Part shown: in pieces, positions 21,698 through 29,854 of the stretch
Position numbering within the stretch: position 1 is the first letter of the stretch
Layout: each line of letters starts with the position of its first letter
From: Bacteroidota bacterium
GTDB lineage: Bacteria > Bacteroidota > Bacteroidia > Chitinophagales > Chitinophagaceae
Direction of reading: 5' to 3'
DNA length: 64,000 nucleotides
NCBI GenBank assembly: GCA_016715505.1
Contig: JADJZY010000032.1
Location: 205,273-269,272, forward strand
Program-made: the position numbers and the translations under genes
The notes under the pieces: model-generated
Databases searched by the model: none
What the model was told of the DNA's origin: nothing
The model's input: only the letters and a program-made list of their open reading frames with translations

Positions 21698-21771
21698 CAA
21701 ACATAAAGCGGGCATTCAGGTAAATGATATACAATTGAGTAAACGAATGAATAATTGAGTGAAAGCGGAAA
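21698..21771 (-). promoter_or_regulatory. LytTR-type direct-repeat promoter of the exported-barrel-regulator operon
   Basis: TTGAGTAAACGAATGAA at 21735 and TTGAGTGAAAGCGGAAA at 21755 form a direct repeat with 20-bp period. After 29 bp comes a -7 element TATGTTTG (21698-21705, minus strand), placing the start of transcription near 21691, a few bases before the ATG at 21687. The boxes cover about -43 to -80, where an activator would sit; no good -33 box is seen. Confidence 0.7.
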
Positions 21772-22003
21772 AGTATCTGTTAACCAACATCAATAGTTTG
21801 AGAATCAGCCCCAGCCGGGCAATTCTTTGATCTGTTGACCATGAGAAGCAGGCATTTTTTTCGGAGGGCGCTGTTAACCTGATTGTATGGTCTTAGGAAA
21901 TTTGCCTAGGTGCACTGCGAAAAGCAGGTGGGTAGATCAAGAGAAATTGAAGGCATCTTCCTCCTTCCAAATAAACCGTTAAATGGACCTCAACCGATGG
22001 ATA
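21772..22003. other. Spacer between the operon promoter and response regulator 2
   Basis: With the promoter region to its left, this makes a gene-free gap of 316 bp. Apart from the repeat-pair promoter I see no tRNA, strong hairpin or coding frame in it. A short plus-strand open frame at 21910-22101 overlaps the regulator and looks like a shadow. Confidence 0.5.
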
Positions 22004-22726
22004 CTAAAACAATATTTTATCTTGAATCATTTTTTTCTGCCCGCAGCAATAGGTATTTCACTTCCATCTTTCATGAGCAGACTGCCATTTTTGGAACGTA
22101 AAATTTTTTCAACTTGCTGAATATTGATGATATGCGATTTGTGCACGCGAACAAACATTTCGGGTGGTAATTTCAGTTCGTACTCTTTGAGCGTTTTGGT
22201 AACCGTGTGGCACTGTCCGCCTTCTGTATAAATTTTGGTATAATTGCTCATTCCTTCGAGCCGTATGATTTGCTTGGCAACCGCAATCACCAACTTATTT
22301 GCCGAAGGCAAGGCCAAATAAAAATCAGTACTTTGTTCGTTCACTTGATTTTCGGAAGTGCGCTCCGATTTTAACTTCACGGCTTTCACTACAGCATCCC
22401 GAAACTCAGATATTCTGACCGGTTTCAACAAATAATCGATGACGGAATTTTTAATGGCTTTGAGAGCATAATTTTCGTAAGCGGTTACCATCACCACCAT
22501 CACAGGAATTTCGGCGATGGCTTCGAGGATATCAAAGGCTGTTTGATTGTGGATTTGAATATCCAAAAACATCAAATCGGGCTTTTGATTCAGGCAAATA
22601 TCAATGGCATCATCCACATTATCGGCTTTGGCAATGATTTCTACTTCGGGGTAATATTTGGCCGAAAGAGACTCAAGCAAAACAATATTCAAGGTGTTCA
22701 TCATCAACGATTAAAGTACGCAGCAT
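22004..22726 (-). CDS. LytTR-family response regulator 2, two frameshifts
   Basis: Paralogue of regulator 1. Start ATG 22726 gives MLRTLIVDDEH; a one-base shift near 22690 then leads to LNIVLLESLSAKYYPEVEII. The phospho-acceptor Asp is in DLMFLDIQIHNQTAFDIL, the Lys in IDYLLKPVRISEF. The LytTR part has IIRLEGMSNYTKIY, FVRVHKSHIINIQQ and GSEIPIAAGRKK. An A-run shift at 22028-22036 hides the true end MIQDKILF, which matches RKKEVLQRILF of regulator 1; the stop is at 22004. It has its own promoter with a different repeat pair. Confidence 0.92.
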
Positions 22727-22765
22727 AACAAAAAAAACGAGTGTTTTCAATGAATAAAATGTAGT

Positions 22766-22834
22766 CAAATATATAATGAATGCATAAATTATCCGAAAAA
22801 CTGTATTCGAATCCTCAAAAAAATATACGAATCC
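22766..22834 (-). promoter_or_regulatory. Direct-repeat promoter of response regulator 2, different box
   Basis: TATTCGAATCC at 22804 and TATACGAATCC at 22824 repeat with exactly 20-bp period. After 30 bp, in the minus-strand sense, lies a TATATTTG -7 element (22766-22773). The geometry equals that of the two TTGAGTGAAC promoters but the box differs, so another LytTR regulator, or regulator 2 itself, may bind it. Confidence 0.6.
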
Positions 22835-22889
22835 AGACGGAAAGGTTGAAAATATTCCAGTAGGGTAGCGGAGATTTTTCTAGCTCATT

Positions 22890-22970
22890 CGGGCGGCCGG
22901 GCACGCTATCCACTGCAAGTCCTCACCCGCTTTGGCGGGCTCCGGGCTTTTCGTTCCTATCGTTGCCGCA
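22890..22970. repeat. GC-rich palindromic intergenic element
   Basis: An island of markedly higher GC in AT-rich surroundings. Its centre is a hairpin, CCCGC / GCGGG with a TTTG loop (22926-22939), flanked by AAGTCC and GGGCTT arms (one G-U pair), and outer GCGGC and GCCGC ends. It resembles dispersed palindromic elements that I recall from other Bacteroidota genomes, with a core like GGCACGCTATCC; only one copy lies in this window. Confidence 0.55.
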
Positions 22971-23112
22971 GTGCTGCAGATTCAAATTTTTGGGCCATTG
23001 AAGAAATAGAACTTAGTCAGTCAACATATTTTATGAGAATGACCTTTTTGCAGATTATTCTATTTCATGAAGTAAAGCGCAGAATTCGTGATGGAAATTT
23101 TTATCAAAAAAA

Positions 23113-23130
23113 AACCGCCTTTCAGCGGTT
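23113..23130 (-). terminator. Terminator of tRNA-Arg
   Basis: Stem AACCGC / GCGGTT with loop CTTTCA, 6 bp from the tRNA 3' end. An A run at 23106-23112 gives a U tract on the minus strand. Confidence 0.88.
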
Positions 23131-23135
23131 AGCGG

Positions 23136-23209
23136 TGATCCCGTTTGGATTCGAACCAAAGACCTACAGCTTAGAAGGCTGTTGCTCTATCCAACTGAGC
23201 TACGAGACC
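23136..23209 (-). tRNA. tRNA-Arg (anticodon TCT)
   Basis: On the minus strand the gene begins GGTCTCGTAGCTCAGTTGGA. The acceptor stem GGTCTCG pairs with CGGGATC (two G-U pairs). The D arm is GCTC...GAGC, and the anticodon arm is ACAGC-CTTCTAA-GCTGT, so the anticodon is TCT and reads AGA/AGG. The T arm is TTTGG-TTCGAAT-CCAAA. The discriminator is A (23136); CCA is not fully encoded. Length is 74 nt. A terminator follows immediately. Confidence 0.96.
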
Positions 23210-23422
23210 ATTTAAAAATCGGTGGGCAAATATATCATATTTTTATATAATCCTGAATTGAATTAAACAAACAATTCTAATTTGAGCAATAGGGCAAAAA
23301 ACTTAGAACGAAATAAAAACCTGTTGTTGCTTTCATTTGAACACTTGAAGTCCTTGAACAATTGGATATGTTTGGAGTTTAGGTGCATAAACTATAGATT
23401 TACCGAACATAAAAACAAGCAA

Positions 23423-24670
23423 ATGCAGATTAAATTTAGGTTAACCGTGATGAGCTTTATGCAATTTTTGTGTGGGAGCATGGCTCATAACTGTTAGTAT
23501 TATTGGTTTGTAAACAAACAATGGAATGGTGCCGAGTTCGGTGCTATTTTTTCCACCTTGGGGATTTCTTCTTTGTTTATGCCTGCACTCACCGGCATTC
23601 TGGCCGACAAGTGGATCAATGCCGAAAAATTGTACGGCATTTTACATATCCTCACAGGTATTTGTTTAGCATTCATCCCACAAGTGAATGATGCGGGCAC
23701 TTTTTTTTGGGTGATACTGGCAGCCATGATTTGCTACATGCCTACGATTTCACTCTCTAATTCTGTTGCTTATCATATCCTGAAAGCAGAAGGCTATGAT
23801 GTGGTAAAGGTATTTCCACCCATTCGTGTTTGGGGCACCGTTGGATTTATTGCTGCCATGTGGCTGACCAATTTGAGTGGCAATAAAGCTAGTGCAAATA
23901 TGTTTTTGATTTCTGCAGTTTCGTCGGTTTTGTTGGGCATTTATTCTTTCAGCTTACCGAAATGTAAACCTCAGCGTTTGGTTTCGGAAAATGCAGGGGT
24001 GATCGAAATAATGGGTCTCAGTGCATTTAAATTATTCGCCAATTATAAAATGGCCTTATTTTTTATTTTTTCAATGTTTTTAGGCGCGGCACTTCAATTA
24101 ACGAATATGTATGGCGACGTTTTTTTGTCGGAGTTCGCCAGTATTCCGGAATATGCCGATTCGGTGGTTGTAAAGTACAGTACTTTAATCATGTCCATTT
24201 CTCAGATTTCAGAAACCTTATTTATTCTGGCAATTCCATTCTTTCTCAAAAGGTTTGGTATTAAACAGGTCATGTTAATCAGCATGGTTGCATGGGTTTT
24301 ACGTTTTGGTTTGTTTGCTTATGGCGATCCATCATCGGGACTGTGGATGATTATTTTATCCTGTATTGTATATGGTATGGCCTTTGATTTCTTTAATATT
24401 TCCGGTTCACTTTTTGTGGAAACGACCACTGATTCGGGTATTCGCTCGAGTGCCCAGGGTTTGTTTATGATGATGACCAATGGGGTAGGAGCGATGATGG
24501 GTAGTTCGGTGAGTGGTATATTAATTGATCGTTTTTCACGCATGATGGTTCCAAGATTGGCATATGATTTGGCTGGTTTTGCGGCGTATGCCTTGGTGAT
24601 TGCTATACTTTTTGCATTGTTGTTTAAGCACAAACATGAACCTGAAAAGTTGAATGTTTCCGGACATTGA
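23423..24670 (+). CDS. NupG/XapB-like nucleoside:H+ symporter (MFS), one frameshift
   Basis: Major facilitator of the nucleoside:proton symporter family (NHS). The N-terminus reads MQIKFRLTVMSFMQF, and after one missing T near 23470 continues with the family signature FVWGAWLITVSIYWF. Further helices include GISSLFMPALTGILADKWIN, GTVGFIAAMWLTNL and YGMAFDFFNISGSLFVET. Some 416 residues and about 12 helices in all. ATG 23423 is chosen from the family N-terminus. It imports nucleosides if the family call holds. It stands alone between the tRNA and the DUF1398 gene. Confidence 0.85.
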
Positions 24671-24799
24671 TTTTGGGTAAACAGTCCAGACAATTTAATT
24701 TTGGGGCCAAGAATTCATCTTTCCATAACTCAAAATCTATGAGAGAAAAGCAATTGTTCGACCTGAACTGATAAAAAAAGATGAATAAAATTTAATAAA

Positions 24800-25189
24800 A
24801 TGTTTACGATAGAACAACTCAAGGCTGCGCACGACAAAGTAAAATCGGGTGCTGATTTTCCGGCCTATATTCAGGAAATTCTGTTATTGGGGGTTAAAAA
24901 ATATGAAACCTATGTGAATGATGGAAGGATAAATTATTATGGTCATGAAGGTTATACCATCTCGGTATCGGCCAAATATGAAACTATAGGGATTTCAGAC
25001 CTGGTGCATGTGGAAAATTTTAGAGCTGGGTTACTTGCTCATCAGGCTGGTCATACAGACTATCTGACGTTTATCCAAATGTGTGCGGAAACAGGTATCG
25101 ACAAATGGGAAATCAGTTTGAAAGAAATGACATGCACTTATTTTGATCGATTAGGTCAGGCAATTTTGGTTGAAAAAATACCCTCTTAA
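24800..25189 (+). CDS. DUF1398 family protein (YbcV-like)
   Basis: A 129-residue soluble protein starting MFTIEQLKAAHDKVKSGADF, with VKKYETYVNDGRINYYGHEG and a central AGLLAHQAGHTDYLTF and ending KIPS. These features match the DUF1398 family, whose members (such as YbcV) are of unknown function and occur in phage and bacterial genomes. No frameshift. A palindromic hairpin follows at 25195. Nothing in the context suggests a partner. Confidence 0.85.
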   Translation: MFTIEQLKAAHDKVKSGADFPAYIQEILLLGVKKYETYVNDGRINYYGHEGYTISVSAKYETIGISDLVHVENFRAGLLAHQAGHTDYLTFIQMCAETGIDKWEISLKEMTCTYFDRLGQAILVEKIPS

Positions 25190-25500
25190 AGCCTGATTTT
25201 GCAGTTACTCATTGAGCAACTGCAAAATCTTAGGTTTATAGAAAAATTGTATTTTATTGGATTGTTGAGGAGGAATTTACGTCCGGTTTAAAGCTAAAAG
25301 TCATGGATTTATGAAGATCATTCAAATTTTATTTATAGCATTGGCATAGATATTTTGAAAATCTGTCTCTTCATATCCACTTATTTTTTTCAATTGAAAA
25401 ATTACTTTGACTGTAATTCGGTCAAAATGTATCCTTCAGAAGACAAAAACCAACGATGCGGAATAAATCGTTAAAACTTTAATTCTCGTAAAGACTAGAA
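25190..25500. other. Gene-free stretch with one perfect inverted repeat
   Basis: A 311-bp gap between convergent genes (DUF1398 protein and enoyl-CoA hydratase). The only structure I see is the inverted repeat at 25195-25229. The remainder is AT-rich and has no credible coding frame. Confidence 0.6.
25195..25229. terminator. 12-bp inverted repeat behind the DUF1398 gene
   Basis: GATTTTGCAGTT / AACTGCAAAATC is a perfect 12-bp stem with an 11-nt loop (ACTCATTGAGC) that itself can pair as CTCA/TGAG. The T tract behind it is weak, so it may be a terminator or a dyad operator. Confidence 0.6.
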
Positions 25501-26270
25501 TCAGGCAAACACCGGCTTACGTTTTTCCAAAAATGCACCACCGCCCTCCTTCATATCGGCTGTTTGAAAGCAAGCACCAAATTCCTGAATCTCCGTTTGA
25601 TAACCATTCGAATGACCGGCCTGATTAATACAGGTAATCACACGGCTAAGTGCCATGGGCGATTTGGTATTGATGATGTTTAAAATGTCTTTGGTTCTTT
25701 CCAGCAAGGATTCCTGTGTAGTAACGTGATTGACTAAACCCCATTGCAATGCTTCGTTGGCATCCGCCATGTGAGCAGTCATACATAATTCCATGGCCTT
25801 TCCCTTACCAACAAGTGCCGTTAAACGTTGTGTGCCGCCGTATCCGGGTATCAATCCCAGATTGACTTCTGGTTGACCAAATTTCGCATTTTCACTGGCC
25901 ACCCGAAAATGACAACTCATGGCCAGTTCACAACCACCACCTAATGCAAAACCATTAACCGCTGCAACAACTGGTTTGGGGCAATTTTCGATTTTATTGA
26001 ATACATTCTCTTGTCCGATACGTGCTAATTCAGCACCTCCATTTTCATCAAATTGATAAATTCCGTGATGTCTGCACCCGCCACAAATGCTTTTTGACCT
26101 GCACCAGTAAGGATGACACTTTTGATCGATTTGTTTTGATACACTTCGTCAAATGCGGCACTTAAATCCTGAATCACATCTTTATTCAATGCATTCATTT
26201 TGTCGGGTCTGTTAATTGTAATTTGTGCAATGCCATTTTCGATTTGAAAAAGTAAGGTTTGAAATTCCAT
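25501..26270 (-). CDS. Enoyl-CoA hydratase/isomerase family protein, one frameshift
   Basis: Crotonase-fold enzyme, probably hydrating trans-2-enoyl-CoA in fatty-acid or amino-acid breakdown. The N-terminus is MEFQTLLFQIENGIAQITIN; the oxyanion-hole parts are KAFVAGADITEF and NGFALGGGCELAMSC; the two catalytic Glu are present in GGGCELA and FGQPEVNLGLIPGYG. A break near 26025 joins the frames. The end GGAFLEKRKPVF is typical; about 257 residues. It lies 22 bp after the B12-binding gene on the same strand, so both are probably co-transcribed and may serve short-chain acyl-CoA catabolism. Confidence 0.92.
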
Positions 26271-26291
26271 GTGTTTTGATATATTTAATGA

Positions 26292-26687
26292 TTAAAATTT
26301 GACTTTTTGCTGAATGTATTGGGCAATATCCGAAGTGGGTGTTCCCGGTGTAAAGAGTTCATCAACCCCCATTTCAATTAACTTTTTTCGATCGTCTTCT
26401 GGAATAATTCCTCCGCCGGTCAATAAAATGTTTTGCAAATCATGGGATTTGAGCAAATCAATTAAAGCCGGAAAAACCGTCATATGCGCTCCTGATAAAA
26501 TACTGACACCAATGGCATCAACATCTTCCTGCAGGGCAGTTTGTACCACCATTTCAGGGGTTTGACGTAAGCCGGTGTAAATCACTTCCATGCCGGCATC
26601 CTTGAGGGCAGAGGCGATTACTTTGGCTCCGCGGTCGTGACCAACCAGACCTATTTTGGCAATCAATACTCTAATTGGGCGTTTCAT
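26292..26687 (-). CDS. Stand-alone cobalamin-binding protein (methylmalonyl-CoA mutase C-domain type)
   Basis: A 131-residue Rossmann-like B12-binding domain, as found in split acyl-CoA mutases. It has MKRPIRVLIAKIGLVGHDRG, GMEVIYTGLRQTPEMVV, ILSGAHMTVFPALIDLL and GGGIIPEDDRKK. The base-off/His-on motif DxHxxG is altered: where the family has Leu-Asp-Gly-His-Asp-Arg-Gly, this reads Leu-Val-Gly-His-Asp-Arg-Gly (codon GTT for GAT), while the ligand His is kept. ATG 26687 fits the family N-terminus better than the longer open frame. The catalytic large subunit is not adjacent; icmF, which has its own B12 domain, lies 7 kb away. Confidence 0.88.
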   Translation of the reverse strand: MKRPIRVLIAKIGLVGHDRGAKVIASALKDAGMEVIYTGLRQTPEMVVQTALQEDVDAIGVSILSGAHMTVFPALIDLLKSHDLQNILLTGGGIIPEDDRKKLIEMGVDELFTPGTPTSDIAQYIQQKVKF

Positions 26688-26780
26688 GATATTTAAAAAT
26701 TGCGCAAACCTAACTAAATTCCTGCACAAAAGTGACAATGACCCTGTAAACAGGACCTTTCGAATAAGACTGCTTTCCCT

Positions 26781-26788
26781 TACCTTTG
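26781..26788 (+). promoter_or_regulatory. miaB -7 element
   Basis: TACCTTTG matches the Bacteroidota TAnnTTTG -7 consensus, 19 bp before ATG 26807; it supports that start over the in-frame one at 26786. Confidence 0.6.
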
Positions 26789-26806
26789 AATGTTCAATTT
26801 TATTAC

Positions 26807-28219
26807 ATGTTCGATCATACTTCCAGCAAACAAATGGATGAGTCGGTTCAGGGCCGGCCTTTTCGTTCATCGGTGAATGCGCATTCCTCCCGCAAATATT
26901 ATATCGAAAGTTATGGCTGCGCAATGAATTTTAACGACAGTGAGATTGTGGCCTCTATTTTACATGAACAAGGTTATGGGGCTGTAACAGAGCCGGATCA
27001 AGCCGATTTGTTATTGGTCAATACTTGTTCCATTCGGGAAAAAGCTGAGCAAACTATTCGACATCGTTTAATGCATTTTAAGGGATTTAAGAAAAAGAAT
27101 CCCAGACTGTTAGTGGGCATTTTGGGTTGTATGGCCGAAAGATTGAAAGAAAGCCTTTTGGAGCAGGAAAAGCTCGTTGATTTGGTGATTGGCCCCGATG
27201 CATATCGAACATTACCGGCATTGATTGCCGAAGCAGATGGTGGTCAGAAAGCCATCAATGTTTTGCTAAGCCGCGAGGAGACATATGCTGACATTAACCC
27301 GATTCGTTTAGACCAAAATGGGGTAAGCAGTTTTGTTAGTATCATGCGGGGATGCAATAATATGTGTAGTTTTTGTGTCGTGCCGTTTACCCGAGGCAGG
27401 GAACGCAGCAGAGATGCTTATTCGATCGTTGCTGAGGCCCGTGATTTATTTGAACAAGGATATCGTGAAGTAACGCTTTTAGGACAGAATGTAGATAGTT
27501 ATCGATGGCAAAATCCGGAAACGGAAGAGGTGGTCAGCTTTGCCGGATTGCTTGAAAAAGTAGCCTTGATACATCCTGATTTGAGAATTCGTTATAGTAC
27601 CTCCCATCCAAAAGATATTACTGATGATGTTCTAAAAACGATGGCTAAATATGATAATATTTGTAAGTATATCCATTTGCCAATACAAAGCGGGAGTACC
27701 CGAATATTGCAATTGATGAACAGAACATACACCAAAGAATGGTATTTGCACAAGATAGATCGGATACGGGAAATTCTGCCTGGATGTGCCATCAGTACAG
27801 ATATTATCACGGGTTTTTGCAGTGAGACGGAAGAGGATCATCAGCAAACCCTCGAAGTGATTGAATACGTAAAATATGAATTGGCCTATACCTATGAGTA
27901 TAGTGAAAGATCAGGAACCTTGGCGGCAAGAAGGTATCCGGATGATATTCCGGCGGAGGTCAAAAATAAAAGATTAAACGAAATTATCGCCCTGCATCGT
28001 AGTCATAGTGAACAAAAGAACAAAGATGAAATTGGGAAAATACATCGCGTACTCGTCGAAGGGCCATCTAAAAAGAATTCGGAAGAGTGGTGTGGAAGAA
28101 CAGACACCAATAAAATGGTGATTTTCCCAAAAGGACATGCGCAGAAATGTCAGTTTGTCAATGTACGGATTACGGATGCCACATCGGGTACTTTGAGAGG
28201 AGAAATTATCGGAAATTAA
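26807..28219 (+). CDS. miaB: tRNA-2-methylthio-N6-dimethylallyladenosine synthase MiaB
   Basis: Radical-SAM methylthiotransferase that adds the 2-methylthio group to i6A37 of tRNA, with two [4Fe-4S] clusters. The N-terminal UPF0004 domain has the three cluster Cys in YIESYGCAMNFNDSE, NTCSIREKAE and GILGCMAERL. The radical-SAM CxxxCxxC is in GCNNMCSFCVVPFTRG. The C-terminal TRAM domain ends RGEIIGN. About 470 residues, no frameshift. The product starts at MFDHTSSKQ. RimO, the ribosomal relative, is also encoded in this window. Confidence 0.95.
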   Translation: MFDHTSSKQMDESVQGRPFRSSVNAHSSRKYYIESYGCAMNFNDSEIVASILHEQGYGAVTEPDQADLLLVNTCSIREKAEQTIRHRLMHFKGFKKKNPRLLVGILGCMAERLKESLLEQEKLVDLVIGPDAYRTLPALIAEADGGQKAINVLLSREETYADINPIRLDQNGVSSFVSIMRGCNNMCSFCVVPFTRGRERSRDAYSIVAEARDLFEQGYREVTLLGQNVDSYRWQNPETEEVVSFAGLLEKVALIHPDLRIRYSTSHPKDITDDVLKTMAKYDNICKYIHLPIQSGSTRILQLMNRTYTKEWYLHKIDRIREILPGCAISTDIITGFCSETEEDHQQTLEVIEYVKYELAYTYEYSERSGTLAARRYPDDIPAEVKNKRLNEIIALHRSHSEQKNKDEIGKIHRVLVEGPSKKNSEEWCGRTDTNKMVIFPKGHAQKCQFVNVRITDATSGTLRGEIIGN

Positions 28220-28369
28220 TTCCTCAAAAAGTAGTGGAAATTCAAATGTTCAAGGATGCCCCTGAGCTAAGGACCTATTTAAATCTGAGTATATTACAGG
28301 ATAATAAATTCTCCTAAAGAATCAAAAAATAAGATAAACGGGCGCAAAAAATTCTAGAATGCCCAAGCA

Positions 28370-28603
28370 CTAAAGCATTGTAATTTCTGCGGGATTGTGT
28401 AATGCCTGCATCACTTTTTCGATGGATTTTGAATGCGGGGCCAGCTCGATTTCCTGAAAATCCTGAATGCCGCTTTTAAGCATTTCTATTTCCATTTGAA
28501 GTTCAGCCGATTCATTGATGGCCTGATGAATGCTTTGATATTGTTCCGGTTCACATTCATTAAAAAGATAAAGTAATAAGTCGTCGGATGTAAATTTTTG
28601 CAT
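28370..28603 (-). CDS. Small protein, anti-sigma-like N-terminus
   Basis: A 77-residue acidic, helical protein, MQKFTSDDLLLYLFNECEPE, with no signal peptide or membrane helix. The first 30 residues recall the N-terminal segment of Bacteroidota anti-sigma factors, which also begin with a DDLLLYLxxE-type helix, but the membrane part is missing. Function unknown. ATG 28603 is preferred over an upstream in-frame start because of this pattern. No sigma-factor gene is adjacent. Confidence 0.55.
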   Translation of the reverse strand: MQKFTSDDLLLYLFNECEPEQYQSIHQAINESAELQMEIEMLKSGIQDFQEIELAPHSKSIEKVMQALHNPAEITML

Positions 28604-28800
28604 GTATTGAAATTTGAATTTATAAACGCCGCTATCAAGCACTCAGTATGCCCCCTTTGTGCATTAACATGTAAATAACAAAATTATCTCGGAAATACCT
28701 GATTTGTACAATGCCATCCAGACAGATTGCAAACAACATAGGCCTAAAAGGATTAGCATTCAGACTTATCCATTTGTTTTCATACAGCAGCAATCTTCTT

Positions 28801-29523
28801 TTAACGGAAATTAACTGGAGGCGTCACTTTAAAGGTGGATTCGGGAAAAACCGGATTTATTTTAATCAGGGTAATGAGTTGTTCACCGAAAGAACCCGTG
28901 ATGGAACGTGGAAATATCAGGCCTTCCGGTGTAGGTCGATAATCGTCGAATATTTTGTTATTATCTGCATCGGTATTGACTTCGGTCATCCGTCGAATTA
29001 AATAGGTTTTTGTGTCCAATAGGCAAATAAAGCTTCTACCTGATGGATAATGGATTTGAAATTTAAAATATTCCTTTTCTCCTTCATACATCAAATCCAT
29101 CATTTGAATATTGATTCCTTTTTCGCGATAAGCAATAAAGGGGTCGTCATAATCCAGGTCAATTTTGGCCAATTCTAATTCTGAACTGTCCATTCCTTCC
29201 ACCTTATCCCGGGTGTCTGGCATATACTTCCAACCGCCTTGAGGTGTATATAGAATGTAGAACTCATGATCTTTGTAAGCTGGTACGCGCGATTCAAATT
29301 TAAAATCGTTGCGGTATGATTTGTTGCGGATAATTTTCCGACTCACTTTCATTGTTCCAGCATCTGAGGCAATTTGATATTCAATTAAAACGGATTTGAC
29401 TTTGGTCCAATTGGATTCTCCACCAATGGCTTTCAGATGATTTTGGATAATTTCCTCCTGTGTTTGTGCCTTGATCGGTAATACAAATTCAAGCATAAAA
29501 AGAAACAAAATCAGTAATCTCAT
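28801..29523 (-). CDS. Exported protein of LolA/LppX-like fold, function unknown
   Basis: A 240-residue exported protein with signal peptide MRLLILFLFMLEFVLPIKAQ. The mature part (EEIIQNHLKAIGGESNWTKV, then YEGEKEYFKFQIHYPSGRSF and the tail FPESTFKVTPPVNF) has the pattern of outer-membrane-lipoprotein-sorting-like periplasmic proteins of Bacteroidota, in which a HLKAIGG-type helix starts a half-barrel. No lipobox is seen. The gene stands alone and is not frameshifted. I cannot name a substrate. Confidence 0.7.
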   Translation of the reverse strand: MRLLILFLFMLEFVLPIKAQTQEEIIQNHLKAIGGESNWTKVKSVLIEYQIASDAGTMKVSRKIIRNKSYRNDFKFESRVPAYKDHEFYILYTPQGGWKYMPDTRDKVEGMDSSELELAKIDLDYDDPFIAYREKGINIQMMDLMYEGEKEYFKFQIHYPSGRSFICLLDTKTYLIRRMTEVNTDADNNKIFDDYRPTPEGLIFPRSITGSFGEQLITLIKINPVFPESTFKVTPPVNFR

Positions 29524-29854
29524 GTATTCAAATTTAGTCATTCAAAGATATTGATTTGAGTCATATGAAAATCATGCTCATTCAAGGGTATGTTAGTGAT
29601 GGGTATTTTAGAACTCCCGTTTTACGACCCAAACAGAACTTCGCAATTAGTTATAAGGTCATCAGACCCTTTCTATTTCCAATCTGCTGAACCATTCAGA
29701 TGTGATCATCACAATGAATGATAACTTAGCTGTAAGTTATGAAATTGCGACCAAAGCCTGTTTAGCATATATGAACTACCTTTGCAAGGGTAAAAAATCA
29801 ATGGAATTTTGCGTTTAAATACCAAACAATTTTATTCCGTTAAAGAAATCAATT
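29524..29854. other. Gene-free stretch with pstS-like promoter
   Basis: A 331-bp divergent gap. It holds a TACCTTTG -7 element (29777-29784) before the PstS-like gene. A loose inverted similarity (CGCAATTAGTTATAAG near 29641 and AAGTTATGAAATTGCG near 29734) was noticed; it is too imperfect to call. No coding frame is seen. Confidence 0.5.
29777..29784 (+). promoter_or_regulatory. -7 element of the PstS-like gene
   Basis: TACCTTTG fits TAnnTTTG and lies 71 bp before the start codon, implying a leader of about 60 nt. Confidence 0.5.

Larger units (their letters stand above)
22727..23135. other. Gene-free stretch holding a promoter, a palindromic repeat and a terminator
   Basis: This 409-bp gap holds, from left to right, the promoter region of response regulator 2 (22766-22834), a GC-rich repeat element (22890-22970) and the terminator of the tRNA-Arg gene (23113-23130). 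No protein-coding frame with family support is seen. Confidence 0.7.

Noticed and set aside
29641..29755. Possible inverted repeat (CGCAATT...AATTGCG) of a small transposable remnant
   Set aside because: The arms match only in short pieces, with no target duplication or transposase trace.
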